Assembly (NCBI GenBank): GCA_944362705.1
Contig: CALVTO010000003.1
Span: 1-64,000 of the forward strand
From: an uncultured Clostridia bacterium
GTDB lineage: Bacteria; Bacillota; Clostridia; Christensenellales; UBA1242
Length of the DNA stretch: 64,000 bases
Reading direction: 5' to 3'
Shown here: positions 34,550 through 42,703 of the stretch, piece after piece
How positions within the stretch are numbered: position 1 is the first letter of the stretch
Layout: each line of letters begins with the position of its first letter
Position numbers and translations under genes: made by a program
The notes under the pieces: model-generated
Database searches by the model: none
What the model was told of the DNA's origin: nothing
Seen by the model: only the letters and a program-made list of their open reading frames with translations

Positions 34550-34550
34550 A

Positions 34551-35789
34551 TTATTTTTTGAAACTTACCGGATGAATAACATGCGTTTCTTTTACATTGG
34601 TGCTAGAAAGTTTGGCGTCTTGCAGTACAACCCCACGCAATACAGAATTTCTTCCAAACCGATTGCGAAGCTGTTCTACCGTTTTTTCTAGTGTTTCTGT
34701 TTTTTCACGCATGATAACCGATTCGCCCATACAAAGTTGCTCTTGCGCAAGAAAATCGGACACGGAAATTCCCAACCCCCGTACTAAATTTTGCCAAGAA
34801 TGATGCTTTTTAAACAGCACCATAGCATATTCTGCAATTTCTTTGCTGGTAGAGGCAGGCGGTTGCATTTTCATCATACGCGTAGTGTGTTCTAAGGTGT
34901 TGGCAACAATGGTAAGCGTGATGGTGCGCGCCCGACAAAAGCCATACTCGCGCATGCGCGCCGCGACACTTTCTGCCAGCACATACACCAAACACTCGGC
35001 TTCATTATTGTTGACGATATCTTTATAAAACGTCATGCTATTGCCCACGCTTTTAATTTCGGTGCGCTCATCGTATTTACGTACGGGCGCAATATCTTGC
35101 CCTGATGCATAGGTATGCAAATATCCACCCCATTTGCCCAAGTGCTGTTCAAGTAACCCGCGGTTAGCACGGGCTAAATCGCCAATGGTGCAAATATTAA
35201 GTTTTTGCAATTTTTCGGCGGTTTTGCGCCCTACATATAAAAGTTCTTTGGCAGGTAATGGCCAAATAAGCGATTGAAAATTCTCTCGCGAAATTACGGT
35301 AATGGCATCGGGCTTTTTCATATCTGACCCAAGTTTTGCAAACACTTTATTAAAACTTACGCCAATAGACACCGTAACCCCTATTTCTTTTTTAATGCGC
35401 TCTTTAATTTCCCGTGCTACGTTTTCTGCTGAACCATACGCACGCAAGCAACAAGTAACATCGAGCCACGCTTCATCAATGCCAAAGGGTTCTACTTGAT
35501 TGGTATATTCTAAATAAATATTACGCACACGGCGCGAATAATCTAAATAGGTATCAAAATTAGCTTCTACCCCAATTAAATCGGGGCACAAGCGCTGCGC
35601 TTCAAACATGGTCATGCCTGTGGTAACACCCGCTTTTTTTGCCTTCATGTTTTTTGCAAGCACAATGCCGTGCCTATCTTCAATGCTCCCACAAACAACC
35701 ACGCTCTTTCCGCGCAGTTCTGGGTGCAATAAACATTCTACCGATGCATAAAAATTATTTAAATCGGAATGTAAAATAGCTCTATCCAT
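34551..35789 (-). CDS. dinB: DNA polymerase IV (Y-family)
   Basis: A 412-residue translesion polymerase. The catalytic acidic residues are in LHSDLNNFYASVE (about 6-18) and in EPFGIDEAWLDVT (about 100-112). Helix-hairpin-helix (LYVGRKTAEKL) and little-finger regions follow. There is no obvious C-terminal beta-clamp motif of the QLxLF type. The start at 35789 (MDRAILHS) lies 6 nt after -10 TATGCT. The 6-nt leader also contains AAGGG, but too close to ATG to act normally. A LexA box lies immediately upstream of the promoter, so the gene should be SOS-induced. Confidence 0.92.
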   Translation of the reverse strand: MDRAILHSDLNNFYASVECLLHPELRGKSVVVCGSIEDRHGIVLAKNMKAKKAGVTTGMTMFEAQRLCPDLIGVEANFDTYLDYSRRVRNIYLEYTNQVEPFGIDEAWLDVTCCLRAYGSAENVAREIKERIKKEIGVTVSIGVSFNKVFAKLGSDMKKPDAITVISRENFQSLIWPLPAKELLYVGRKTAEKLQKLNICTIGDLARANRGLLEQHLGKWGGYLHTYASGQDIAPVRKYDERTEIKSVGNSMTFYKDIVNNNEAECLVYVLAESVAARMREYGFCRARTITLTIVANTLEHTTRMMKMQPPASTSKEIAEYAMVLFKKHHSWQNLVRGLGISVSDFLAQEQLCMGESVIMREKTETLEKTVEQLRNRFGRNSVLRGVVLQDAKLSSTNVKETHVIHPVSFKK

Positions 35790-35795
35790 ACCCTT

Positions 35796-35824
35796 AGCAT
35801 ACATCATTTACATATAATTTTCAA
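35796..35824 (-). promoter_or_regulatory. dinB promoter, predicted leaderless
   Basis: TTGAAA (35824-35819), 17 bp, TATGCT (35801-35796), 6 nt, ATG at 35789, on the minus strand. Confidence 0.65.
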
Positions 35825-35831
35825 GTGTTTT

Positions 35832-35845
35832 CGAACATTTGTTCG
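35832..35845. promoter_or_regulatory. LexA (DinR) SOS box
   Basis: CGAACATTTGTTCG is a perfect match to the Firmicutes LexA consensus CGAACN4GTTCG. It lies 7 bp upstream of the dinB -35 box and 30 bp upstream of the -35 box of the divergent radical SAM gene. Confidence 0.85.
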
Positions 35846-35875
35846 AATTTTTTGTAGAGAACATACAACAGGCAC

Positions 35876-35904
35876 TTGCCCGTGCATAAAAAAAAGTATA
35901 TACT
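35876..35904 (+). promoter_or_regulatory. Promoter of the radical SAM gene, predicted leaderless
   Basis: TTGCCC (35876-35881), 17 bp, TATACT (35899-35904), 7 nt, ATG at 35912, with no Shine-Dalgarno site. Confidence 0.65.
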
Positions 35905-35911
35905 TACCTTT

Positions 35912-36796
35912 ATGAAATATTGTTCTATTTGCCCACGAAACTGCAACATAGACCGCACCACAGGCGCGGGTGTTTGCGGTGCAAGCGAAACCTTGCGAGT
36001 TGCCAAAGTAATGTTACACCATTTTGAAGAACCTTTTATTTCCGGCACACGTGGAAGTGGGGCTATCTTTTTTTCACACTGCAACTTAAAATGCGTGTTT
36101 TGCCAGAACCACACAATTAGCCACGGCGGGTTTGGAAAAGAGATTACCCAAGAGCAATTGATACACATGATACAAACACTTGAAGAAAAAGGTGCGCATA
36201 ACCTGAACCTAGTTTCCCCTACCCAATACACCTTACAAATTGTAAAAGCCCTGCGCGCCTATAAACCTAAAATTCCCGTGGTTTGGAATAGTAACGGGTA
36301 TGAAACGGTACATTCGTTACGTTTATTAGAAGGTCTTGTAGATATATATTTAGTAGACGATAAATATGCTGAACCCGACCTAGCACAAACACTTTCCTTA
36401 GCGCAAGATTACCCACAAGTTGCGCAAAGCGCGATACTTGAAATGCGCAGGCAACAACCCCAAGACGTGTTTGATACAAACGGCATGATGCTAAAAGGTG
36501 TGGTTGTTCGCCACTTGCAACTACCCAAACAATTACAAAACACCTATAAAGTGCTAACATGGCTAAGCGAGTGTGTAGGCAAACATACGTATATATCTTT
36601 AATGAGCCAATATACTCCCTTTTACAAGGCAAAAGCTATGCCACCTTTTGATAAACCTATTACACCGCTAGAATATAAACTTGCTTGCAAAAAAGCTATG
36701 GACTTAGGCTTAGAAAATGTGCTTGTGCAAGACGCAGAAAGCGCAACCACAGAATACACCCCAAACTTTGACGGCGACTTAATGATAAATGAATAA
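35912..36796 (+). CDS. Radical SAM protein, PflX-like
   Basis: A 294-residue radical SAM enzyme resembling PflX, a putative pyruvate formate-lyase activase-like family. The N-terminal Cys cluster CSICPRNCNID and CGA may hold a second metal site. The segment FEEPFISGTRGSGAIFF is typical, and the SAM-cluster motif is CNLKCVFCQN (CxxxCxxC). It is shorter than true PflA-type operon partners would predict and no glycyl-radical enzyme is nearby, so the substrate is unknown. It is divergent from dinB across the LexA box. Confidence 0.85.
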   Translation: MKYCSICPRNCNIDRTTGAGVCGASETLRVAKVMLHHFEEPFISGTRGSGAIFFSHCNLKCVFCQNHTISHGGFGKEITQEQLIHMIQTLEEKGAHNLNLVSPTQYTLQIVKALRAYKPKIPVVWNSNGYETVHSLRLLEGLVDIYLVDDKYAEPDLAQTLSLAQDYPQVAQSAILEMRRQQPQDVFDTNGMMLKGVVVRHLQLPKQLQNTYKVLTWLSECVGKHTYISLMSQYTPFYKAKAMPPFDKPITPLEYKLACKKAMDLGLENVLVQDAESATTEYTPNFDGDLMINE

Positions 36797-36805
36797 AAAA
36801 GATAT

Positions 36806-36831
36806 AAAAAAACACCCCAACGGGTGTTTTT
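36806..36831 (+). terminator. Terminator of the radical SAM gene
   Basis: AAAACACCC / GGGTGTTTTT with a CAAC loop. It is probably shared with the convergent gene at 36833. Confidence 0.8.
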
Positions 36832-36832
36832 A

Positions 36833-37258
36833 TTAACGCAAAATAATGGTGGTTGTGGTAGCACCAACTTGCTGACCTTCGGCTAAAACAATTTCATCGC
36901 CATGGTGCAAGGTTTTTACCTGTAAATCGATACGAATATTGATTTCTGTTTGATGCTCGTTACTGCTTAGCACGGTATACTTACCTGGTAAAATAGGACC
37001 TTCTTTGGTTACAAGTTGTAACTGACGTGGTTTTAAAATAATATCTTGTTTTAAAAACGACACTTCTTGTTCCCCATTTTCTGCTACAATGGTTTCGTTT
37101 ACAGAATAGCGAACGCCTTTTTCTTCATTTACCTCACTTGCTTTACGCGCGCGGATGGCTTTTTGTTGCTGATGATATTTAACGCTTAGAACAATGACAG
37201 CAATAAGTAAGATAAGCGCAACAACAGCTAAAATGATAACAATTGCTAAATCTTTCAT
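36833..37258 (-). CDS. Membrane-anchored beta-rich protein, unknown
   Basis: A 141-residue protein with one N-terminal membrane helix (about 3-27, no lipobox), a charged stretch (HQQQKAIRARKASE) and a predicted beta-rich domain (about 50-141) with KPRQLQLVTKEGP and GATTTTIILR. The start at 37258 has AAGGAG 8 nt upstream. A likely promoter (TTGTAT-17-TATAGT) lies divergent from that of tcdA. Its function is unknown. Confidence 0.65.
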   Translation of the reverse strand: MKDLAIVIILAVVALILLIAVIVLSVKYHQQQKAIRARKASEVNEEKGVRYSVNETIVAENGEQEVSFLKQDIILKPRQLQLVTKEGPILPGKYTVLSSNEHQTEINIRIDLQVKTLHHGDEIVLAEGQQVGATTTTIILR

Positions 37259-37329
37259 AATAAACTCCTTACGTTTACTATACCATTTTTTTACAAAAAA
37301 TACAATCATTTCGAAAGTATTTTTAAGCA

Positions 37330-37358
37330 TTGACAAAAACATTCACTTTTTTTATACT
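37330..37358 (+). promoter_or_regulatory. tcdA promoter, predicted leaderless
   Basis: TTGACA (37330-37335), 17 bp, TATACT (37353-37358), 6 nt, ATG at 37365. Confidence 0.75.
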
Positions 37359-37364
37359 AGCCTT

Positions 37365-38072
37365 ATGGAAAACATATACTCACGCACAACACAACTCATT
37401 GGAAACGAAAACATGCAAACTTTACAACAAGCGCATGTTGTTATTTTTGGCGTTGGTGGCGTAGGCGGATACGTGGTAGAAGCCTTGGCGCGCGCGGGCG
37501 TGGGCAACCTTACGGTTGTGGACAATGACACCATTCACCCAAGCAACCTAAACCGCCAAATATATGCACTACACTCTACCATAAACCAAAGCAAGGTAGA
37601 TGCTTGCAAAGCACGCGTGCATGATATAAACCCGCAATGCAACGTACACGCACAAAGTGTTTGGGCAACGCCTGAGAATATAAAAGATATATTCCCGCAA
37701 AATACTACCTATTGCATAGATTGCATTGACACGATAACTAGCAAACTTGCCATAATAAAGGCCTGCAAAGAAGCACACATACCGTGCATAAGTTGTATGG
37801 GCACAGGCAACAAGTTTAACCCTTTTGCTTTTAAAATTGACGACATAAGCAAAACGACCGTTTGCCCGCTAGCGAAAACCATGCGTAAACTGTTAAAAGA
37901 AAACAACATACAAAACGTACCTGTTTTATACAGCACAGAGCCCGCACAAAAAGTATGTGCCGAAGAAGCAAACGGCAGGCACGCACCTGCAAGCATTTCT
38001 TACATTCCCGCTGTTGCAGGCAATATGTTAGCCGGGTTTGTTATTTGCAAACTTTTAGGTGTAAAAATATAA
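37365..38072 (+). CDS. tcdA: tRNA threonylcarbamoyladenosine dehydratase (ThiF/E1-like)
   Basis: A 235-residue E1-like enzyme that cyclises t6A37 in tRNA (TcdA/CsdL group). The ATP loop is FGVGGVGGYVVEALARAG (about 28-45). SNLNRQ and CIDCIDTI follow. CMGTGNKFNPFAFKIDDI and TTVCPLAK match TcdA rather than MoeB. The start at 37365 is chosen over upstream in-frame codons because it follows a consensus promoter by 6 nt. It acts downstream of TsaD, which is also encoded in the window. Confidence 0.9.
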   Translation: MENIYSRTTQLIGNENMQTLQQAHVVIFGVGGVGGYVVEALARAGVGNLTVVDNDTIHPSNLNRQIYALHSTINQSKVDACKARVHDINPQCNVHAQSVWATPENIKDIFPQNTTYCIDCIDTITSKLAIIKACKEAHIPCISCMGTGNKFNPFAFKIDDISKTTVCPLAKTMRKLLKENNIQNVPVLYSTEPAQKVCAEEANGRHAPASISYIPAVAGNMLAGFVICKLLGVKI

Positions 38073-38103
38073 AAAAACGATGAAATAACCCATCGTTTTT
38101 TCT
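38072..38103 (-). terminator. Bidirectional terminator between tcdA and leuS
   Basis: AAAAAACGATG / CATCGTTTTTT between convergent genes. Confidence 0.8.
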
Positions 38104-38124
38104 TTTATTTTGCACGAAACACGC

Positions 38125-40539
38125 TTAGTTAATAATATTTACAATTCTGCCTGGTACGTAAATAAATTTTTTCATGTTTTCTAACAGTTCTGGAGATTGT
38201 TTGGCAAGCATTTCTTTCACCTCAGCTTCGGTTGCTGTTTTAGAAACATGAAGTTTGCATTTTATTTTACCTTTTACTTGTACTGGAATTTCTACCAAAC
38301 TTTGTTCAAGTACGCTAGCATCAAACGTTGGCCAAGTAGCATCTTTAAAGGTTGGCGTGTAGCCCATAATTTCATACATTTCTTCTGTAATATGTGGCGC
38401 AACAGGGTTTAAAAGAATTAAAAATTGCCTTAACTCTTCACGCGTAATAAACCCATCTTCCCTGATTTTTTTGATAAATATCATTAAAGAAGAAATAACC
38501 GTATTTAATTTTAAGTTTTCATAATCTTCGGTAACTTTTTTAATAAGTGTATGTAAACTAACGGCGTGTTCTTTAGATACTTCTTCACCTTTAACCATAT
38601 CTTGCAATGCCCAAACTTTATCTATAAAGGCGGTAATACCATTAATACCATCGTATGTCCATGGCGTGTTATCTTCATACCCACCCAAGAAGTGCACATG
38701 CAATCTTGCAACATCGGCGCCGTATTTTTCAATAACTTTTAATGGAGAAACACCATTGGCTGAACTTTTACTCATTTTCTTGCCTTGGTCATCTAAAATT
38801 AAACCGCTACCCATTTTCTTTTTGAACGGATCTCTGGTTGGAACGGCACCAATTTCATATAAGAAATTTTGCCAGAAGAACGCATATAACACGTGACGCG
38901 TAATGTGTTCTGTACCACCTGTATAGCAATCGACACTACCCCAATATTTTAGTTTTTCGTAATCGGCAAGTGCATTTTTGTTGTGTGGATCAACATACCG
39001 TAACCAATACCAACTAGAACCCGCCCAGTTTGGCATGGTGTCTGATTCACGTCTTGCTTTGCCACCGCATTTAGGGCAAGTGCAATTCATCCAAGAATCA
39101 ATTTTAGAAATAGGAGAATCACCATTTTTATTTGGTAAATAATCGTCTGTTTCTGGCAATACAAGTGGAAGGTCTTTTTCTTCCATAGGTACCCAACCGC
39201 ATTTTTCGCAATAGACAACTGGGAATGGTTCACCCCAATACCTTTGCCTATTAAACGACCAGTCTTGCATTTTATAGTTAATTTGTTTTTCGCCTACACC
39301 CATAGCAATGACTTTTTCTGCAATTTTTTGTTTTGCTTCTTTTACAGGCATTCCTGTAAATTCAGCAGAATTCATCATTTTACTATTTTTTGCTAAGTAT
39401 TCTTGTTTTTCTACGGCACATTTAGAAACATCGCCTTCAATAACTTGAATCATAGGAATAGAGAATTTTTGTGCAAACTCAAAATCTCTTTGGTCATGCG
39501 TTGGAACGGCCATAACCGCACCTGTTCCGTAAGTCGCTAAAACAAAATCGGCAGTATAAAGCGGAACTTTTTTATTGTTTACTGGGTTAATAGCATACAA
39601 ACCTTGAATTTCACAACCTGTTTTTGTTTTTTGATCAGATAATCTATCGAACTCCGATCTTAGTGCTGTGCTTTCTTGATATTTTTGAATACTTTCATAA
39701 TTTTTAATATATGGCTTCCATTCGGCTAGTTTTTCACTTTCTGGTGCTAGAACTAAGAACGTAATACCATACATGGTTTCTATGCAAGTGGTGAATATTT
39801 CAACATTACCCACTTTTTCGTCTTTTTCGTTTACAACATCAAACGTTACCTGCATACCTTCGCTTCTGCCAATCCAGTTGCGTTGTGCATCTTTTAACCT
39901 TTCTGCCATATCGATGCGGTCTACATTTTGTAAAAGTTTTTCGGAATATTCTTTCATTTTCAAGAACCAAACAGCCCTTTCTACTTGTATAACATCGGAA
40001 CCGCAACGGTCGCATTTGCCACCTTGGCTATCTTCATTAGAAAGAACCGTTTGACATTTTGGACAGAAATTCACATACCCTTTCTTTTTATACGCCTTGC
40101 CGTGTTTGAATAATTGTAAAAAGATCCATTGCGTCCATTTATAGTATTCTGGGTCGCTGGTACAAATGGTTCTATCCCAATCGAAAGACAAGCCCATTTG
40201 TTTAGATTGCTCTAATACTTTTTGCATGCCTTCTTTTACAAAGGTTTTAGGGTTGATACCTTTTTTTATAGCGGCATTTTCAGCAGGCAAGCCAAACGCA
40301 TCACCACCGATTGGAAACAATACGTTATAGCCTTGCAACCTTTTCATTCTTGCCAAAGCATCTGCCGGAATGGTTCCCTTCATGTGCCCCATATGAAGAT
40401 TGCCACTAATATTGTAAAATTCATACAAAACATAGTATTTTGGTTTTGTCGGGTGAAAATCAATAGCCTGAAAACGCTTTTCTTTTACCCACACGTCTTG
40501 CCATTTTTTTTCAATTTCTTTAAAATTATATTCTTTCAT
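38125..40539 (-). CDS. leuS: Leucyl-tRNA synthetase
   Basis: An 804-residue class I synthetase of normal bacterial length. The HIGH-type motif is GNLHMGHMKG (about 47-56) and the KMSKS motif is KKMSKSSANG. Cys-pair zinc sites occur (CPKCQ, CDRCG, CEKCGW, CPKCGG). The CP1 editing domain carries the usual Thr-rich and Asp sites (VPTHDQRDFEFA). AAGGAG precedes the ATG. A transcription attenuator with a leucine-rich leader peptide precedes the gene. Confidence 0.96.
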   Translation of the reverse strand: MKEYNFKEIEKKWQDVWVKEKRFQAIDFHPTKPKYYVLYEFYNISGNLHMGHMKGTIPADALARMKRLQGYNVLFPIGGDAFGLPAENAAIKKGINPKTFVKEGMQKVLEQSKQMGLSFDWDRTICTSDPEYYKWTQWIFLQLFKHGKAYKKKGYVNFCPKCQTVLSNEDSQGGKCDRCGSDVIQVERAVWFLKMKEYSEKLLQNVDRIDMAERLKDAQRNWIGRSEGMQVTFDVVNEKDEKVGNVEIFTTCIETMYGITFLVLAPESEKLAEWKPYIKNYESIQKYQESTALRSEFDRLSDQKTKTGCEIQGLYAINPVNNKKVPLYTADFVLATYGTGAVMAVPTHDQRDFEFAQKFSIPMIQVIEGDVSKCAVEKQEYLAKNSKMMNSAEFTGMPVKEAKQKIAEKVIAMGVGEKQINYKMQDWSFNRQRYWGEPFPVVYCEKCGWVPMEEKDLPLVLPETDDYLPNKNGDSPISKIDSWMNCTCPKCGGKARRESDTMPNWAGSSWYWLRYVDPHNKNALADYEKLKYWGSVDCYTGGTEHITRHVLYAFFWQNFLYEIGAVPTRDPFKKKMGSGLILDDQGKKMSKSSANGVSPLKVIEKYGADVARLHVHFLGGYEDNTPWTYDGINGITAFIDKVWALQDMVKGEEVSKEHAVSLHTLIKKVTEDYENLKLNTVISSLMIFIKKIREDGFITREELRQFLILLNPVAPHITEEMYEIMGYTPTFKDATWPTFDASVLEQSLVEIPVQVKGKIKCKLHVSKTATEAEVKEMLAKQSPELLENMKKFIYVPGRIVNIIN

Positions 40540-40553
40540 ACTTTTTCTCCTTA

Positions 40554-40596
40554 AAAAATAAAAGTTTAGCGTTCTTCTGTAACACTAAACTTTTTT
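40554..40596 (-). terminator. Attenuator terminator in the leuS leader
   Basis: A 14-bp stem on the minus strand, AAAAGTTTAGTGTT pairing with AACGCTAAACTTTT across a 7-nt loop, followed by ATTTTTT. It lies between the leader peptide and the leuS ribosome binding site, as in amino acid biosynthesis attenuators. Confidence 0.8.
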
Positions 40597-40624
40597 ACTT
40601 ACAAAAAGAACAAATACGTATTTG

Positions 40625-40663
40625 TTAAGCGTGTATGCATAATAGTAGTAGGTTTGCTCTCAT
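40625..40663 (-). CDS. Leucine leader peptide of leuS
   Basis: A 12-residue reading frame, MRANLLLLCIHA, with four consecutive Leu codons CTA CTA CTA TTA. GGAG lies 6 nt upstream of its ATG. It follows a consensus promoter and ends in a perfect palindrome (AACAAATAC / GTATTTGTT, 40626-40609) that overlaps the stop codon. Stalling at Leu codons when charged tRNA-Leu is low would leave the CACGCTTAAC segment free to pair with GTTTAGTG and so disrupt the terminator. Confidence 0.75.
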   Translation of the reverse strand: MRANLLLLCIHA

Positions 40664-40681
40664 ATGTTCTCCAATGGTTGC

Positions 40682-40710
40682 ATTATACCGCGTTGCGCCA
40701 TTCTTGTCAA
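40682..40710 (-). promoter_or_regulatory. Promoter of the leuS leader
   Basis: TTGACA (40710-40705), 17 bp, TATAAT (40687-40682) on the minus strand: perfect consensus. Transcription should start near 40675, giving a leader of about 136 nt. Confidence 0.8.
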
Positions 40711-40714
40711 CGAC

Positions 40715-41572
40715 TTAATTTTCTTTTTTTACATAAACAATACCAATGGTACCTGGCCCACAATGCGTGCCGATAACTGGACCAACAGGTTGTTGCCATA
40801 TTTCTGCTTCTGGCAATTTTTCTGTTAGCATTTGGTTAACTTGGCTTGCATGCTCTTCATCATCGGCATTTAAAATAACCACAGGGTACGAAATATCAGC
40901 TTTATGTATCACTTCTTGCACCATAGTTGCAAACGCTTTTTTAGCGCCAAGTTCTTTGCTTTTTACTACAAGTTTACCTTCTGCGTTTACCATAATAATA
41001 GGTTTAATACTCAACAACGTACCCACAAAAGCAGCTGCACTTGTTAAGCGACCACCGCGTTTTAAATGGTTTAAATCGCTTGCCATAAAAATAGTGGAAA
41101 CTTTATCTCTAAACGATTCTAAAAACGCTACCGTTTCAGGTATGGTGTGTCCTTCACGCAAATATTTTGCGCCTTCATATACTTGGAGCCCCGCACCCAT
41201 AGAAATACTTTTGGTATCGAACCAAGTAAATGTTGCTTGGGGATATTTTTCTTTTAAGGTTTGTATAGCCGATTGCATAAAGGAAAATGTTGCACTTAGT
41301 TGGCTTGAAAAAGAAATGTATAAAATATCTTCCCCTTTTTGAAAGTATGGTTCAAAATATTCTATATAATTTGCTTCGTTTAGCGCCGATGTTTTTGGCA
41401 TGTTTTTTTCACGCACAGCCTGGTAAAATGCTTTAAAATTTGTATTTTTGCCTAAATCGTAATAATATTCTTCTCCTTTTAAGGTGTAAGGCATGGAAAT
41501 GACTTTTAAGCCAAGTTCTTCGGCTTTATCAAACCACAACTCACAATTGCTATCACAAAATATAACAGACAT
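40715..41572 (-). CDS. DegV family fatty acid-binding protein
   Basis: A 285-residue DegV-type protein. The family binds fatty acids and in FakA/FakB systems presents them for phosphorylation. The N-terminal CDSNCEL strand, TSALNEANYIEYFEPY, SSQLSATF and the C-terminal GPVIGTHCGPGTIG motif are characteristic. It starts 12 nt after the epimerase-like gene, with AGGAG, and is probably co-transcribed with it. No FakA is in the window. Confidence 0.87.
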   Translation of the reverse strand: MSVIFCDSNCELWFDKAEELGLKVISMPYTLKGEEYYYDLGKNTNFKAFYQAVREKNMPKTSALNEANYIEYFEPYFQKGEDILYISFSSQLSATFSFMQSAIQTLKEKYPQATFTWFDTKSISMGAGLQVYEGAKYLREGHTIPETVAFLESFRDKVSTIFMASDLNHLKRGGRLTSAAAFVGTLLSIKPIIMVNAEGKLVVKSKELGAKKAFATMVQEVIHKADISYPVVILNADDEEHASQVNQMLTEKLPEAEIWQQPVGPVIGTHCGPGTIGIVYVKKEN

Positions 41573-41583
41573 GTTTTTTTCTC

Positions 41584-42615
41584 CTATTGTTTACATTTTT
41601 CTGGGTAGCAAGCACGCATGGTATGCGCGATACTTTCACGAACATTTTTACCACCCGTAAACCCAAGGTCTGCATAATGCAGTTGATGGTGCAATTCTTG
41701 GGCGTTGACATAAAATTTTTTATTTTGTATTTGCGTCATAAGTTTTGCAGCATTAAGGCCGTTTTCTTTGCCTTGTTTTTGCATGTTTTTCATTAGTTTT
41801 TTTGCACCTAATGCACACAACCATGCCGGAAGCTCTATATATTTTCGGTTATCTTTTATGCTTGAAAGCATAAGGGTAACCAATTCTTTAAACGTCATGT
41901 TTTCTTGCCCCACAGGGTACGCTTGCTTGCTTTCACCATAAAAAACACTTGCCACTATGGCTTCAGCAACGCCTGTAACATCAATAACGGCTGTACCACC
42001 ACCTTTAGGAAAATAAATCGCTTTCATACCATTAAAATGAGATAAAAAACTTTCGCGCCATAAAGGTTTTCTGCCTTCTATTGTGCCAAATATGTAGGGA
42101 AGTTCAAGCACCATGCATGCAAAGGTAGTATCTGCTAGTGCAAAAACAGCTTGTTCTTGCTCTCTTCTTGCGCGAATGTATGGATGGTAAGCCGAAAGTT
42201 TACCATTTTGAAGTTTATCGAAATGCGCAAAGTACGAACCCATAACCGCACACACCTTAATGCCCGCTTTTTTGGCTGCTCTACAAATTTTTTCGCATTG
42301 CACAACTAACTTTTCGTGAAAAAAATCATACGCAGGAGCATTAGGCAGTACGCGGTCATCCGGACCTAGACCGTACACAAAGGCATCGTAGCCTTTGTCT
42401 TTAAGTAATGCAACAATCTCTTCTTCTGTTTGTTCAAACAGATTGCCTAGGGTTAAACCAATACGCTTGTCCATCCAATCAAGCGAAGAAAGTTCATTAG
42501 GAAGCGCAATAGCATCTACCTTTACACCCATATCTAAAAATTTTAAGGCTGTATAGTACCCTAAAAAGCCCGTACCACCAGCAATACATACTTTTTGAAT
42601 GTTGCGTTTATTCAT
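41584..42615 (-). CDS. NAD(P)-binding epimerase-like protein
   Basis: A 343-residue extended-SDR/NmrA-like protein. The cofactor loop is CIAGGTGFLGYYTA (about 10-23). The YxxxK catalytic motif is not evident: the region has MGSYFAHF and AYHPYIRARRE instead, so the enzyme may be non-canonical. VIDVTGVAEAI corresponds to the family's VxDVA segment. A promoter (TTGCCA-16-TATACT) and AAAGGAG are upstream. The substrate is unknown. Confidence 0.72.
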   Translation of the reverse strand: MNKRNIQKVCIAGGTGFLGYYTALKFLDMGVKVDAIALPNELSSLDWMDKRIGLTLGNLFEQTEEEIVALLKDKGYDAFVYGLGPDDRVLPNAPAYDFFHEKLVVQCEKICRAAKKAGIKVCAVMGSYFAHFDKLQNGKLSAYHPYIRARREQEQAVFALADTTFACMVLELPYIFGTIEGRKPLWRESFLSHFNGMKAIYFPKGGGTAVIDVTGVAEAIVASVFYGESKQAYPVGQENMTFKELVTLMLSSIKDNRKYIELPAWLCALGAKKLMKNMQKQGKENGLNAAKLMTQIQNKKFYVNAQELHHQLHYADLGFTGGKNVRESIAHTMRACYPEKCKQ

Positions 42616-42666
42616 AAAACACTCCTTTAAAAGCAGTATAGCATTTTTTTATAAAATGGCAAAGAA

Positions 42667-42693
42667 AAAACAACACGCAATTCGTGTTGTTTT
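42667..42693 (-). terminator. Terminator of the trxB-trxA-hydrolase operon
   Basis: AAAACAACACG / CGTGTTGTTTT with a 5-nt loop, just past the stop codon of the hydrolase gene. Confidence 0.75.
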
Positions 42694-42703
42694 ATTATTC
42701 TTT

